The notes under the pieces: model-generated | The model's input: the letters and a program-made list of their open reading frames with translations, nothing else | What the model was told of the DNA's origin: nothing | Databases searched by the model: none | In this document: one piece after another, positions 9,023 to 18,586 of the stretch | Layout of the letters: every line of letters starts with the position of its first letter | How positions within the stretch are numbered: position 1 is the stretch's first letter | From: Demequina litorisediminis | GTDB lineage: Bacteria > Actinomycetota > Actinomycetes > Actinomycetales > Demequinaceae | Direction of reading: 5' to 3' | DNA length: 64,000 bases | NCBI RefSeq assembly: GCF_030161615.1 | Contig: NZ_BSUN01000002.1 | Span: 17,792 to 81,791 of the forward strand | Translations under genes and position numbers: made by a program

Positions 9023-9045
9023 TGATGTAGTGAGAAACTACATCA
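9023..9045. promoter_or_regulatory. Perfect 9-bp palindromic operator upstream of the adhesin gene
   Basis: TGATGTAGT (9023-9031) and ACTACATCA (9037-9045) are perfect inverted repeats separated by GAGAA. The site lies in a locally AT-rich stretch between the divergent regulator (start 8984) and the adhesin (start 9080). It is the natural binding site candidate for the winged-helix regulator. The copy at 53158-53180 is identical. Confidence 0.6.
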
Positions 9046-9079
9046 AACTTTTTTCAGTCTCTATCGCACGGAGGTCAAC

Positions 9080-12000
9080 GTGAGATCAGTGCACAGAGCC
9101 TTGGGCGGCACTCCTGGTTGCCTTGCTGGTGGGAGCCGCCGCAGTAACGGCCACACCGCAGCCCGCTCAGGCATACGAAACAACCAACGGGTGGACGAAC
9201 GGCTCGGGACAGCAACGCGGCTCTGGTGCCGGCGTTGTGTTGTCTGAGTTCTGGTCCTACGGCGATAGCGCAGCGTGGCGTCAGAAGTGGTTGGGCGGCC
9301 TGAATCCGAATGTGGTGGGCAATCGTCCGTCGGGAACTACGGGCAAGGTGTGGTGTATCGAGGCTGGCGCTGATCTCGAGACAGGCGCTTCGTACTCGTG
9401 GTCGTCGAACAGGCTCGGCGCGGCTGCGCTACCTGCTGTGGCTTGGCAATAACGGTTGGGACACTCCCACGGGTGCGGCCGCTGTGCAGTACCTGTTGTG
9501 GGCAGATGAGTTCTCCGGGAGCGGGGATAACGCGTCGTTGGCCTCACGCGTGTGGAACCATTCCGATTTCCCTCAGGCCTCCAAGAACCTTGTGAGCAAG
9601 TTCAGGGGGCTTTCTCAGTGGAACAACACGACATCGGCACTCAAGGCCAACCCCGTGACGAACTCGAGCCCGATGCGAGGAACCCTCTCAGGCGTAGGGG
9701 TGAAGGACGCGTGGGGGGACCACCTATCGGGGATCTCGTACACAGTCCGCATCGAAGGACCGGCAACCTTTGATGAGTCGGGAGGCCGGTTCGCGTATGG
9801 AACTACAACGACCTCCGCTCGGTCAGGCGTGCACGCGTGGACCGCGACGGGCACCGGTGATGTCTCGTTCACGATTCGCTATCACGACGCAGCACCGGCA
9901 AGTTCGGCGCCGGTCGGTACGGCCAGCCCTCAGGATGTTGTGATCTCGGGCGCCAACACTGACCTCACCTACTCAGACCCGGCGACGGCCGTGTTTGTTC
10001 CTTTCCAGCCTGAGGGCGTTTCGCGTGTGCAGGCGGCTCGGGTTGACGTTGGCGACACGTTGACGGACACGTTCACCACTCAGGCGTCGGGTTCTCAGAC
10101 GTGGCCGATTCTTGAAGAGGCTGGCTTCCCGTACGTTCCGGCGCGGTGGGAGGCGAGTCTGTACTTCCACGGCCGTTCGGAGCCGTCGCAGCGGGGCACG
10201 GTCCCGAGTGGAGCGGAGCTGGTCGGCACACGAACGATTACCGGCACTGAGGGTCCGGGGGAGCGGTTGACCGCGACCATCGGGACCGCGACGAAGGCCG
10301 GCTACTACGTGTGGGTGTGGCGCTTCGATGCGAGCGAGCAACCGTCCGCGTATCGCAAATACTTCACTGGGGACTGGGCGGATGACTATGGCATCCCGGC
10401 CGAGACTTCGGTGGCACAGGCGTTCCAGCCTGGCGGCACGTCGAGCGTGCAGCGTTCGGTGGTCGCCGTGGGTGACGAGCCTGGTGGACACGTTCACGAC
10501 GTCGACGCGTTCCGGGGAGCGCTGGTGACGAACTCGTGGCTTCGGCGTAGTGGTTCACCGGTGCCTGTGACGTGGGACGTGAGCGTTTACTATCACGGCG
10601 TCACGGCGCCGTCCTCGACGTCGGCGAGCCCGCCGGCCCGGGCAGAATTGGTGGGCACGGCACGCGTCACGGGGACCAACGGCAGCGGCCAGCGGCTCAC
10701 GGCTCAGATCGGGACCGCGACGAAGGCCGGCTACTACGTGTGGGTGTGGTCGTTTGATCGCGAGTCACAGCCCGCGGTGAACCGTCCCTATCTTGCTGAG
10801 GGGAGCGACTGGGCTGATCGTTACGGCCTGGCCGATGAGACTGCGCGGGCGCGGGCGTTCCAGCCCGGCGGCACGTCGAAGGTGCTTGAGCCCATCGTGT
10901 CGGTCGGCGATCGCCTGGTGGACACGTTCACGACGTCGACGCGTTCCGGGGGAGCGCTGGTGACGAACTCGTGGCTCACTACTCCTGGTGGAACCCCTGT
11001 GCCGGCGACGTGGGACGTGACGGTGTACTACGCCGGCATGGAACCGCCTGCACGGCAGAACTCGGTGCCGTCGAGCGCTGAACGTGTGCGCAGTGCGAAG
11101 GTCACGGGCAGCGGTGGCTCTGGTGAACTGTTGTCGGTCGATCTTGGCGCGGCCGCGAAGGCTGGCTATTACGTGTGGGTGTGGGAGTTCAACGTTTCCT
11201 CGCAGCCTGCGCGCTGGCAGCCCTATTTCGCGGGTGACTGGGCTGACCAGTATGGCCTCACTGATGAAACGATCACCTCGCGTGCTTTCCAGCCCGCGGG
11301 TGTCTCGCAGGTCGTGGAGCCTGAGGTTGCGGTCGGTGACGTGTTGGCTGACACGTTCACCACGGCGACGCAGCCTGGCGGCCCGCTCGTCGTCGACGAG
11401 TGGCTGACGGACACCACCGGCACCCCGTTGCCGGTGACGTGGGACGTCACGCTCTACTTCCACGGCACCACACCGCCGGTCGACCCGACGATCGACGTCG
11501 ACGCCGGCGATGACGAGTCGGCCGGTGAACCGGCTCCCGACGTGGATGGGTCGGCGCCGCCGGAGAGTGTGCCGGCAGTCCCCCTCGAGCCTGCAACGCC
11601 CACACCTGTAGTGGTGGGCCAGACCCAGGTAACGGGTACGGGCGGGGCCGGTGAGGTCCTGACCGTGGAGTTGGGCACGGCAACGAAGGCTGGCTATTAC
11701 GTGTGGGTGTGGGAGTTCAACGTTTCCTCGCAGCCTGCGCGCTGGCAGCCCTATTTCGCGGGTGACTGGGCTGACCAGTATGGCCTCACTGATGAAACGA
11801 TCACCTCGCGTGCTTTCCAGCCCGCGGGTGTCTCGCAGGTCGTGGAGCCTGAGGTTGCGGTCGGTGACGTGTTGGCTGACACGTTCACCACGGCGACGCA
11901 GCCTGGCGGCCCGCTCGTCGTCGACGAGTGGCTGACGGACACCACCGGCACCCCGTTGCCGGTGACGTGGGACGTCACGCTCTACTTCCACGGCACCACA

Positions 12001-13369
12001 CCGCCGGTCGACCCCGTGAAGGCGGGGGAGTCACCGAATCCGGCGCCGAGCGTGTCGCTGTCCCCTGAGGACGTTGGCAGCGCGGTCGAGTCTGACTCGA
12101 GCGTGGAGCCCGTCGAGATGGGCGACCTGGTCGCGGAGACTCAGGTGACCGGTACCGGCGGGGCCGGTGAGGTCCTGACCGTGGAGCCGGGGACCGCGAC
12201 GAAGGCCGGCTACTACGTGTGGGTCTGGGCTTTCCATGTGGAAACGCAGCCCGAGGAGTTGCGCGCGTACTTCGCGGGTGACTGGGCTGACCAGTATGGC
12301 CTCACCGATGAAACGACGACGTCGAAGGCGTTCCAGCCCGCGGGTGTCTCGCAGGTCGTGGAGCCTGAGGTTGCGGTCGGTGACGTGTTGGCTGACACGT
12401 TCACCACGGCGACGCAGCCTGGCGGCCCGCTCGTCGTCGACGAGTGGCTGACGGACACCACCGGCACCCCGTTGCCGGTGACGTGGGACGTCACGCTCTA
12501 CTTCCACGGCACCACACCGCCGGAGCCCCCGGCACCGTCAGCGGTGGCGACGTCTACCGTGTGGACTCCGCCGCTGGTGCTTCCTGGCGCTGCCCCCAAG
12601 GGTGCGCTGCAGGTGGGCCAGACCCAGGTGACGGGCAAGGGCGGGGCCGGTGAGGTCCTGACCGTGGAGCCTGGGCACCGCGACGAAGGCCGGCTACTAC
12701 GTGTGGGTCTGGGCTTTCCACGTGGAAACGCAGCCCGAGGAGTTGCGCGCCTACTTCGCGGGTGACTGGGCCGATGAATACGGCCTGCTCAACGAAACGA
12801 CGACGGCCAAGGCGTTCCAGCCCGCGGGCGTTTCAAGGGTTCCGAACCGTGAAGTCATCGTGGGCGACACTCTGTCGGACACGTTCCTCACGTCCGCGGC
12901 CGAGGGTGACGCGCTCGTGGACGACGAGTGGCTCACCGGCGCCGACGGAGATCCCGTCCCGGTGACGTGGGACGTTGACCTGTACTACGCAGGCGACGAG
13001 GCACCCGCCAAGCCGACTGCTGACGTGCCGAAGGGCGTTGAGCCGGTCGCGTCCACTCAGGTGGTCGCGTCCAAGGGCGCTGGCGAGCGCCTGTACGTCG
13101 AGCCGGAGTGGCAGAGAAGCCTGGGGTCTACGTGTGGGTGTGGTCGTTCAGGTTGAACTCTCAGCCCGAGGAGCCTGCGCGCCTACTTCGACGGTGAGTT
13201 TGCTGACGAGTACGGCCTCGAGGAAGAAACGACGACGGCCTCGCCGCCGCCACCGCCGTGGCTGTCGCGCACGGGAGTCACAGTCGGATGGCTGCTCGCG
13301 GCCGCGGCCGCGGGTCTCCTCATCGTCGGGGGCGCTGCCATGCTGCGTTCCAACTCCCGTCGCAGGTAA
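9080..13369 (+). CDS. Giant thioester-type repeat adhesin with sorting-like C-terminus
   Basis: Corrected length is 1428 residues, from GTG 9080 with GGAGG upstream. Signal peptide to about residue 31 (AQA|YE). Then a domain with VWCIEAG (Cys near 92) and AVQYLLW (Gln near 136), the Cys/Gln pair expected of thioester (TQXA-type) adhesin domains, which bind host surfaces covalently. After about residue 270 come about seven repeats with KAGYYVWVW, FAGDWADQYGL, AFQP-G-S, VGD-L-DTFTT and PVTWDV-LYFHG motifs. The end is Pro-rich, then LSRTG, a hydrophobic helix and SNSRRR, like a cell-wall sorting signal. AGCT miscalls at 9097, 9411, 10478, 12668, 13101 and 13172 fragment the frame. Confidence 0.8.
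11162..12525 (+). repeat. Near-identical tandem intragenic repeats in the adhesin
   Basis: About 326 bases starting near 11162 recur without visible change near 11690, and the last ~170 bases of the block recur a third time before 12525. Variable Pro/Asp-rich spacers separate the units. Other repeats in the gene are diverged, so these are recent duplications. Identical repeats allow loss or gain of units by recombination. Confidence 0.8.
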
Positions 13370-13380
13370 GGGATGAACGC

Positions 13381-13418
13381 CGAGAGGGGGCGAGCCCGCA
13401 TGGGCTTGCCCCCTCTCG
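13381..13418. terminator. Bidirectional terminator between adhesin and HTH gene
   Basis: CGAGAGGGGGCGAGCCC pairs with GGGCTTGCCCCCTCTCG around a GCAT loop (one mismatch). It sits between the adhesin stop and the convergent stop of the small HTH gene. The second copy is at 57517-57554. Confidence 0.7.
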
Positions 13419-13429
13419 TGTGTACGGAT

Positions 13430-13649
13430 CTAGGCGGGCTTGCGGCCGCCGCTGGCCTCGAGCCTGTGCCTTGAGGTCATCGCGGATGATGCGCCACTGG
13501 CCGCCACCGGGAAGCCGCACGGCTGGCACCTTCCCCTCACGAACCCACACGCCCACGCGGCTCTTCTCGATGCAAAGCATCTCGGCGACTTCGGCCAGGG
13601 GCAGAAGCGCTGCGCGATCACGGAACAACTCATCTAGTCCTGCACTCAC
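13430..13649 (-). CDS. Small MerR/excisionase-like helix-turn-helix protein
   Basis: Corrected length is 72 residues from GTG 13649, with AGGACGAGG upstream. LLPLAEVAEMLCIEKSRVGVWVREGKVPAVRLPGGGQWRI is the classic excisionase/MerR-like winged HTH (helix 'LAEVAEML', recognition helix 'SRVGVWVREG', wing). The last codons need an AGCT correction: copy 1 has one base too many and copy 2 one too few, and both fit KAQLEASGGRKPA. No integrase is present, so it is probably a transcription factor, perhaps acting on the palindrome at 13741-13761. Confidence 0.65.
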
Positions 13650-13740
13650 GAGCGGGCCTCGTCCTTCATCACTAGTGACTCCTGTCGCGAATGAAACGGA
13701 AAATATGAATGATGCGGGAAATGCGCGTGATGCTAAAGAT

Positions 13741-13761
13741 TGGACATTTGAGAAATGTCCA
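13741..13761. promoter_or_regulatory. Palindromic operator candidate
   Basis: TGGACATTT-GAG-AAATGTCCA is a perfect 9-bp inverted repeat in a locally AT-rich stretch about 90 bases upstream of the HTH gene and 360 bases upstream of the transfer operon. It may regulate either. The second copy is at 57875-57895. Confidence 0.5.
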
Positions 13762-14123
13762 TAAACGCATTCGTTTAGTAACATTACAGCAGGTAGTCGG
13801 GCACTTGGGCCCGCCTAGTTTCGCTGAGGGAACTTGTCTTGCGTCCACATATGAATGGGGCCGTAGTGGCGCATTCTGTGTGCGCCGGAACGCCTAATCC
13901 ACACTTCGAGTCTGGGTCGCGTGCAGCATGTGCGCCGCGGTCCGTGGTCCCACGTCGCCGTGGTGACCCTCCACAGACGCACCCGCCCCAGCGCGGGATG
14001 CGGGACTCATTGCCCTGAGTCCTATCTCTCACACACCGGCGGTGGCCCGCTGCAACCAGTAGCGGGCCACCCCACCGGATGAGAGCACCGAGGGCAGATC
14101 ACGAGAGAGCAGGAGTTACGGGC
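13762..14123 (+). promoter_or_regulatory. Leader region of the transfer operon with two hairpins
   Basis: There is no supported gene in this stretch. Two hairpins precede the operon: GGACTCA/TGAGTCC (14003-14022) and GGTGGCCCGCT/AGCGGGCCACC (14041-14071, 11 perfect pairs). They could attenuate or terminate transcription before the transfer genes. A strong ribosome binding site, CAGGAG, precedes ATG 14124, which opens a 19-codon frame that overlaps the real operon start. One base added to the GGGGG run would fuse it in frame to the peptidase gene. Confidence 0.45.
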
Positions 14124-14176
14124 AATGAAGTACACGGGGGATAGTCGTCACATCGTGGCGGCGCGGAGCGCACACC

Positions 14177-14805
14177 ATGGCTGAGGGCGGTCGCGGCGGG
14201 CTCGCCGCTGCGGGCGTTGTCGCGGTGTTCGTCGCCCCGATCTTTCTGGTGCTCGGCCTCGCAGTCATTGGCGGCTCGGATGCAGACGCGGCCAACGTGT
14301 GCGTCGCGCAACCTTCCCCTTCACCGTCGACGTCGTCGACGGCTGTGGTCGACGAGACGTGCACCACGTCGCAGGTGTCGCTCAGCGGATGGGCGCACCC
14401 GACCATCCCGACAGCGCGCGTCACATCGTCGTTTAGCCCTTCTCGTTTCCACCCAACCCTGCACATTTGGCGCGCGCACCTGGGCACGGACTACTCGGCC
14501 GGCTCCTGTGGTGAAGCGATCTACGCGGCCCACGACGGAACGGTGACCTTCGCTGGCATGTCCGGCAACTGGGCATGGTGTCGATTGACCACGGCAACGG
14601 CGTTCGCACTCGGTACTTACACATGACGCGAGCCGGGATCTTCGTCGACGTCGGGGATGAAGTGGCCGCGGGACAGCAGATCGCGATCAGCGGGTCTACC
14701 GGCAACTCGACCGGATGCCACCTCCACTTCGAGGTCTGGGTGGGGGACAAGGCCATCGACCCGGTGCCGTTCCTCGCCGGCCGCTTGGACGGTGACCCGG
14801 CATGA
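14177..14805 (+). CDS. M23-family cell-wall peptidase of the transfer system (VirB1-like role)
   Basis: Corrected length is 209 residues. N-terminal transmembrane segment (about 8-33), Ser/Pro linker, then an LytM/M23 metallopeptidase domain with HLGTD (Zn ligands His and Asp) and HLHFEV (catalytic and ligand His). Copy 1 lost one base near 14566 (GELG), and copy 2 gained one at 58407; together they define the intact gene. Such enzymes open peptidoglycan for the conjugation channel. It is the first gene of an overlapping operon. The start may lie at 14124 if the G-run is miscalled. Confidence 0.8.
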
Positions 14806-15233
14806 GGATTCTCGTTGCCAAGTGGCCAACGGTCACCGCGCAGGTGAACGACAACGCCAGGGCGGTCGTGTGGACGTCGACGGCCGCGGAGAACCTGAAG
14901 GCGTACAACCTTGAGCGAACTCGTGCAGGTGTCCTCACCCGCACCGTCCAGGTCGCGATCCAACTAGGTCGAGCGGTGGCACTCAACGTGACCGACCCTG
15001 ACGGCGAATGGCACCTCGCCGTCACACCCGCGGGCATCGTCGTGGAGCACACACTGGGTGAGCCTTACGTCGACGTCGACGACGACTTGATGCCCGTCAA
15101 GGGGCCGTGCCGACAGTGCAACACCCCGTGTGCCATCACGGCGGCCTCGTGCTCGACGTGCCGGGTCGAGGCGCCGACGAGCGCCGCTGAGGGGCTGCAA
15201 CTGCTCAACCCGAGCGCATGGAGCCACGCATGA
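14802..15233 (+). CDS. Transfer-operon protein with zinc-ribbon-like Cys cluster
   Basis: 143 residues, start overlapping the peptidase stop (ATGA). The C-terminal third carries CRQCNTPCAITAASCSTC, spacing like a small zinc ribbon. The N-terminal part looks beta-rich (WPTVTAQVNDNARAVVWTS). Function unknown. Tight coupling within the transfer operon suggests a role in channel assembly or relaxosome contact, which is inference. The frame is identical in both copies. Confidence 0.65.
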   Translation: MRILVAKWPTVTAQVNDNARAVVWTSTAAENLKAYNLERTRAGVLTRTVQVAIQLGRAVALNVTDPDGEWHLAVTPAGIVVEHTLGEPYVDVDDDLMPVKGPCRQCNTPCAITAASCSTCRVEAPTSAAEGLQLLNPSAWSHA

Positions 15234-15811
15234 GCGACGCCGCGAACAATCCGTGGATCTCCAAGCGCGCCACGGCGATCATCACGACGCCACCTGTGGC
15301 CGTCCGTGCACGCCGTGAGGTGTCGCTGCAGGCGGGCGTGGTGCCACCTGAGGCGATCGACCGCCTCGAGGTGCGCGACGTCGCCCCGGGACGTGCGGTC
15401 TGGTGGGTCGGCGCTCATGGCGGGGCAGGCGAGAGCACGCTCGCCGCGCTCGGCGGCCAGGACGCGCACCACTGCTGGCCTCGACCCACCGATGGGTCGA
15501 TCGCACGCGTGGCCCTCGTTGCTCGGACCAACTATCAGGGCCTCACACGTCTCATGGCGGCGCTGCGCCAGTACGCCGCCGGCGAGCCTGCCCTTCGTCC
15601 ACCTCGAGGCCGCGGTACTCAACGCCGACCAGCCGGGCCGACTCCCGAAGGAGCCTGCGCGATCTGAGGCGGCACGCCACCGGCGCCGCACCCGACGTGT
15701 GGCCCATCCCCTATGTGCCCGAATGGCGCCTCGGCGCCGTGACGGGACGCAACCAGCCGCGCGAGCCTGCGGCTTCTGCTGGAACACCTGACACAAGGAG
15801 AAAACCCATGA
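15230..15811 (+). CDS. Transfer-operon protein with degenerate P-loop-like motif
   Basis: Corrected length is 192 residues (AGCT miscalls at 15585-15589, near 15650 and near 15765; copy 2 has intact AGCT at 59721). WWVGAHGGAGESTLAAL looks like a Walker A loop of the ParA/MinD type, but the usual Gly-Lys is Gly-Glu, so ATP hydrolysis is doubtful. From memory, actinobacterial transfer clusters contain such proteins annotated DUF6668. The C-terminal half is Arg-rich with a conserved-looking VPEWRLGAVTGRN. It overlaps neighbours on both sides. Confidence 0.65.
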
Positions 15812-16091
15812 ACGCACTCACCATGAAGTTCATCGAGCCGACGACCAGCCCTGCTCTTCCTGACCCGGCCGCGTCGCGCCCCCGGGCTTCGAATTCGTGG
15901 ACACCCTGCTCGCATGGATGAAGTGGGGCGGCCTCATCGCGGCCGTGTTCGCCCTCATCGCGGCGGCGGTCATGCTGATGATTAACCAGCGTCCCGGCGC
16001 CACCCAGGAGGGCGTGGGCGCCATCGGCAAGACCCTCATTGCGGTCATCATCATCGGTGCCGCATCGTCCATCGTCGGCTTCATCGCATGA
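15808..16091 (+). CDS. VirB2-like small membrane protein of the transfer channel
   Basis: Corrected length is about 94 residues. AAGGAG precedes ATG 15808. The N-terminal part is polar and the C-terminal part has two hydrophobic helices, WGGLIAAVFALIAAAVMLMI and TLIAVIIIGAASSIVGFIA, separated by a short Gln/Gly loop. This is the two-helix layout of VirB2/TrbC-type subunits. A C-run at 15879-15883 must be one longer to join the halves. The only real difference between copies is Pro versus Ser near residue 11. Confidence 0.6.
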
Positions 16092-16850
16092 GCACACGCT
16101 CGCTCGTGCTGGCTGGGGCTACCGCGGCCGCGGTGGCCCTGGCTGGCTGCTCCGGTCAGAGCGAAGGAATCGTGACCCAGGCACCGGCGACACCGAACGC
16201 TGTCGCCTCGTCGGAGTCGTCGCCTGGCGCTTCCCCTTCACCCTCGACGGCACCGACCGTGCTCACCGAGGAAGAAACCGAGTCCGATTCGGTGTGCGGC
16301 CTGGGCGGCGTGGAGATGACGGGAACAGTCCTCGAGCCGTTCGACGTCTCCGAGTTGCACGTTGGCACCTTCCCGCTATGGAGCCTCGCCTGAGTACGGG
16401 CCGGGCGCTCAGGACCCGTCTGGCTTCTACTACTGCTTCCAGCACAGCCCCGAGGGCGCCGTGCTAGCAGCGATGGCGTACTCAATCCAGGGATCGGCTT
16501 TGGTCGACGACGCCTTCTACGCCTACAACGAATACGCCGCGGGACCCGGTCCCGACGCGAACGCTCCGGGCACTGAGACCGACATGGTGCAGAGGAAGGA
16601 AATCCTCACAGACTTTCGCGCGAACCCATTGGGTGTGCGGGTGCTGCAGTACGACGGCGAACGCGCCTGGATTGACGTCGCGATCGAGAGCTCGTACCAG
16701 GGCACCATCACCCAGCAAGCGGGGATGCTGCCGCTCGTGTGGAGCGACGGCGACTGGAAGATTGAAGCCGACACGTCCAAGGTGACCTCCGGCGCGATCT
16801 CGTCCCTCGACGGCTACGTGCTGTTCACACCCACCACGAACGCGCAGTAG
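16088..16850 (+). CDS. Lipoprotein of the transfer operon
   Basis: Corrected length is 253 residues. Signal sequence with lipobox VALAGC (Cys near 21), then a Ser/Pro-rich linker and a soluble domain (from about 65) with two Cys (VCGLGG, YYCFQH). The AGCT at 16382-16386 is read AGCCT here and AGGCT in copy 2, and only AGCT gives the frame FPLWSSPEYGP. The AGCT at 16689 is intact here. It is presumably an extracytoplasmic component; the fold may be NTF2/VirB8-like, but this is not shown by any motif I can name. Confidence 0.7.
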
Positions 16851-16855
16851 GCGTC

Positions 16856-18586
16856 ATGGATATCCCAGGACTTGGCTGGCTGACCGGCCCCGTCGCCGAT
16901 GCCCTGACGGGCTCGGTGTTCGCCGAGATCGCCGAAATGACTCAGGAAGCACTTGGTGTCGCCGTGGGCTCGGTCGGCACAGCGTGGGTACACATCGGTG
17001 TGCCCGTGCTGTCGTCAAGTCCCGGGGCGAAGACCCCTGGCGTGATGGACGCGGCAGGGGTGAGTAGCACCTATCCCGTCCTGGACTGGGTGGCATGGGG
17101 CGGTGCCGTCCTCGCGGTGCTGGCCCTGATCTGCCTCGCAATGCTCATGATGAGGAGTTCTCGGGCTGGCGATGGCGCTATGGCGATCGGGCGCATGGGT
17201 GCCGTGCTCGTGGCAGTGGGCCTTCTGGGTGCAGCGGGCCCGATCGCACGCGCAGTCGTCGGCAGGGGACCACGTGGAGTCGCGGGCGCAGCGGCTTTCA
17301 TCCAGTCGAGCCTGTGGGGCTGGCTGCTAGTCCTCGTCCTCCTGTCAGTGATGGTGGGGGCCATCCGAATCATCATCGACCAAAGGATGGAGCCCGCGAA
17401 GGACCTCCTGCGCTCCATCCTCACCCTCATCACCGTGACCGCGGTGGGCACCACGATGATCGGCTTGCTGATCGCAGCCACCGACAAGTTCTCAGTGTGG
17501 ATCCTTTCGCGCTCACTCGAGTGCAACGCCGCGGACGCTTCATGCTTCGGCGAAGGCCTCACCAGTCTTCTCGTGATCGGTGGCCCCGCGACCATGGGCG
17601 GCGGACTGGGCATGCTCCTGGTCATCATCATGGGCCTGCTGGCGGTCTGCGCCACTCTCCTACAGATCGTGCTTCTGGTCGCTCGAGGAGCAATGCTCGT
17701 CGTCCTGACCGGCGTGCTGCCCCTCACCGCATCGTTTACGAACACGGGGATGGGGAGGACCTGGTTCAACCGTTCTGTGGCGTGGGTCATCGCGCTGATC
17801 CTCTACAAGCCCGTGGCCGCGATCATCTACGCCACGGCGTTCAAACTCGTAGGCGATGGCGCGTCTGGCATCTTTCCTGACCGAGACGACCCGCTACTGA
17901 CCCTCGCAGCAGGGGTCGTACTCATGGTCCTGGCATTGATCGCGATGCCCGCACTCATGCGGTTCATCACTCCCGCGGTGGGCGCTGTGATTTCAGCAGG
18001 CGGAGGAGGTGTGGCGATGGGCGCTGGAATGGCAGTCGCCTCCGGCGCCCAAACAATGGCGTACGGAATGCGTGGAGCGGGACAAGCCTCCCGTACTCCA
18101 CAACAGAGCCCTTCGGGCAACTCCGGTGGCGGGTCACCCACCCCCGCGGCATCCCAGGGTGCACCAGGAGGCCCCGGTTCGCCCGGTTCGCCCGGCGCTC
18201 CTGGCACCGGTACCGCTGGGGCGCCAGGCGCAATCGGAGCCGACGGCGGCACGCACTCCTCGACCGGCGCCGGTGGGGCTCCCGGTGCACCTGGCACGAC
18301 TGCGCCCGGCGCACCTCCCGGCGGAGGCACGCCCCCGGCCTCGGGCGCTGCACCAGTGGCAAGCGGCGCGGCCGGTGGAGCGGCAGGCGCCGGAGCCGCG
18401 GGAGCAGGTGGCGCCGCGGCGGCAGGCGGCGGAGCCACCGCCGCGGGAGCGGCCGCGGCACCCGCCACAGGTGGCGCATCGCTTGTGATCGCTGCGGGCG
18501 CGCAAGCCGGGATGCAGGTTTCCCAGGCGATCGCCAAGGGCGCCTCTGACGTCGCCGAAAACACCGCGGACGGAGCACAGTCGTGA
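16856..18586 (+). CDS. VirB6/TrbL-like polytopic membrane protein with collagen-like tail
   Basis: 576 residues. At least six hydrophobic segments lie between residues ~80 and 385, with a periplasm-like Cys pair loop (LECNAADASCFGEG), as in VirB6/TrbL channel proteins. The last ~150 residues are Gly/Ala/Pro-rich, including a short Gly-X-Y run (GPGSPGSPGAPG), then Ala/Gly stretches and an amphipathic end. The frame is intact in both copies. It starts 5 bases after the lipoprotein stop, and its stop overlaps the GTG start of the next gene. Confidence 0.75.
   Translation: MDIPGLGWLTGPVADALTGSVFAEIAEMTQEALGVAVGSVGTAWVHIGVPVLSSSPGAKTPGVMDAAGVSSTYPVLDWVAWGGAVLAVLALICLAMLMMRSSRAGDGAMAIGRMGAVLVAVGLLGAAGPIARAVVGRGPRGVAGAAAFIQSSLWGWLLVLVLLSVMVGAIRIIIDQRMEPAKDLLRSILTLITVTAVGTTMIGLLIAATDKFSVWILSRSLECNAADASCFGEGLTSLLVIGGPATMGGGLGMLLVIIMGLLAVCATLLQIVLLVARGAMLVVLTGVLPLTASFTNTGMGRTWFNRSVAWVIALILYKPVAAIIYATAFKLVGDGASGIFPDRDDPLLTLAAGVVLMVLALIAMPALMRFITPAVGAVISAGGGGVAMGAGMAVASGAQTMAYGMRGAGQASRTPQQSPSGNSGGGSPTPAASQGAPGGPGSPGSPGAPGTGTAGAPGAIGADGGTHSSTGAGGAPGAPGTTAPGAPPGGGTPPASGAAPVASGAAGGAAGAGAAGAGGAAAAGGGATAAGAAAAPATGGASLVIAAGAQAGMQVSQAIAKGASDVAENTADGAQS

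Noticed and set aside
9310..12765. A long open frame starting inside the adhesin at 9310
   Set aside because: Its first ~30 residues are an out-of-frame shadow. The true N-terminus (GTG 9080, signal peptide, Cys of the thioester pair) joins it after AGCT correction at 9411-9415.
17827..18564. Pro/Ala-rich minus-strand frame opposite the VirB6-like tail
   Set aside because: Mirror image of the Gly/Ala/Pro low-complexity tail; no start signal or domain.
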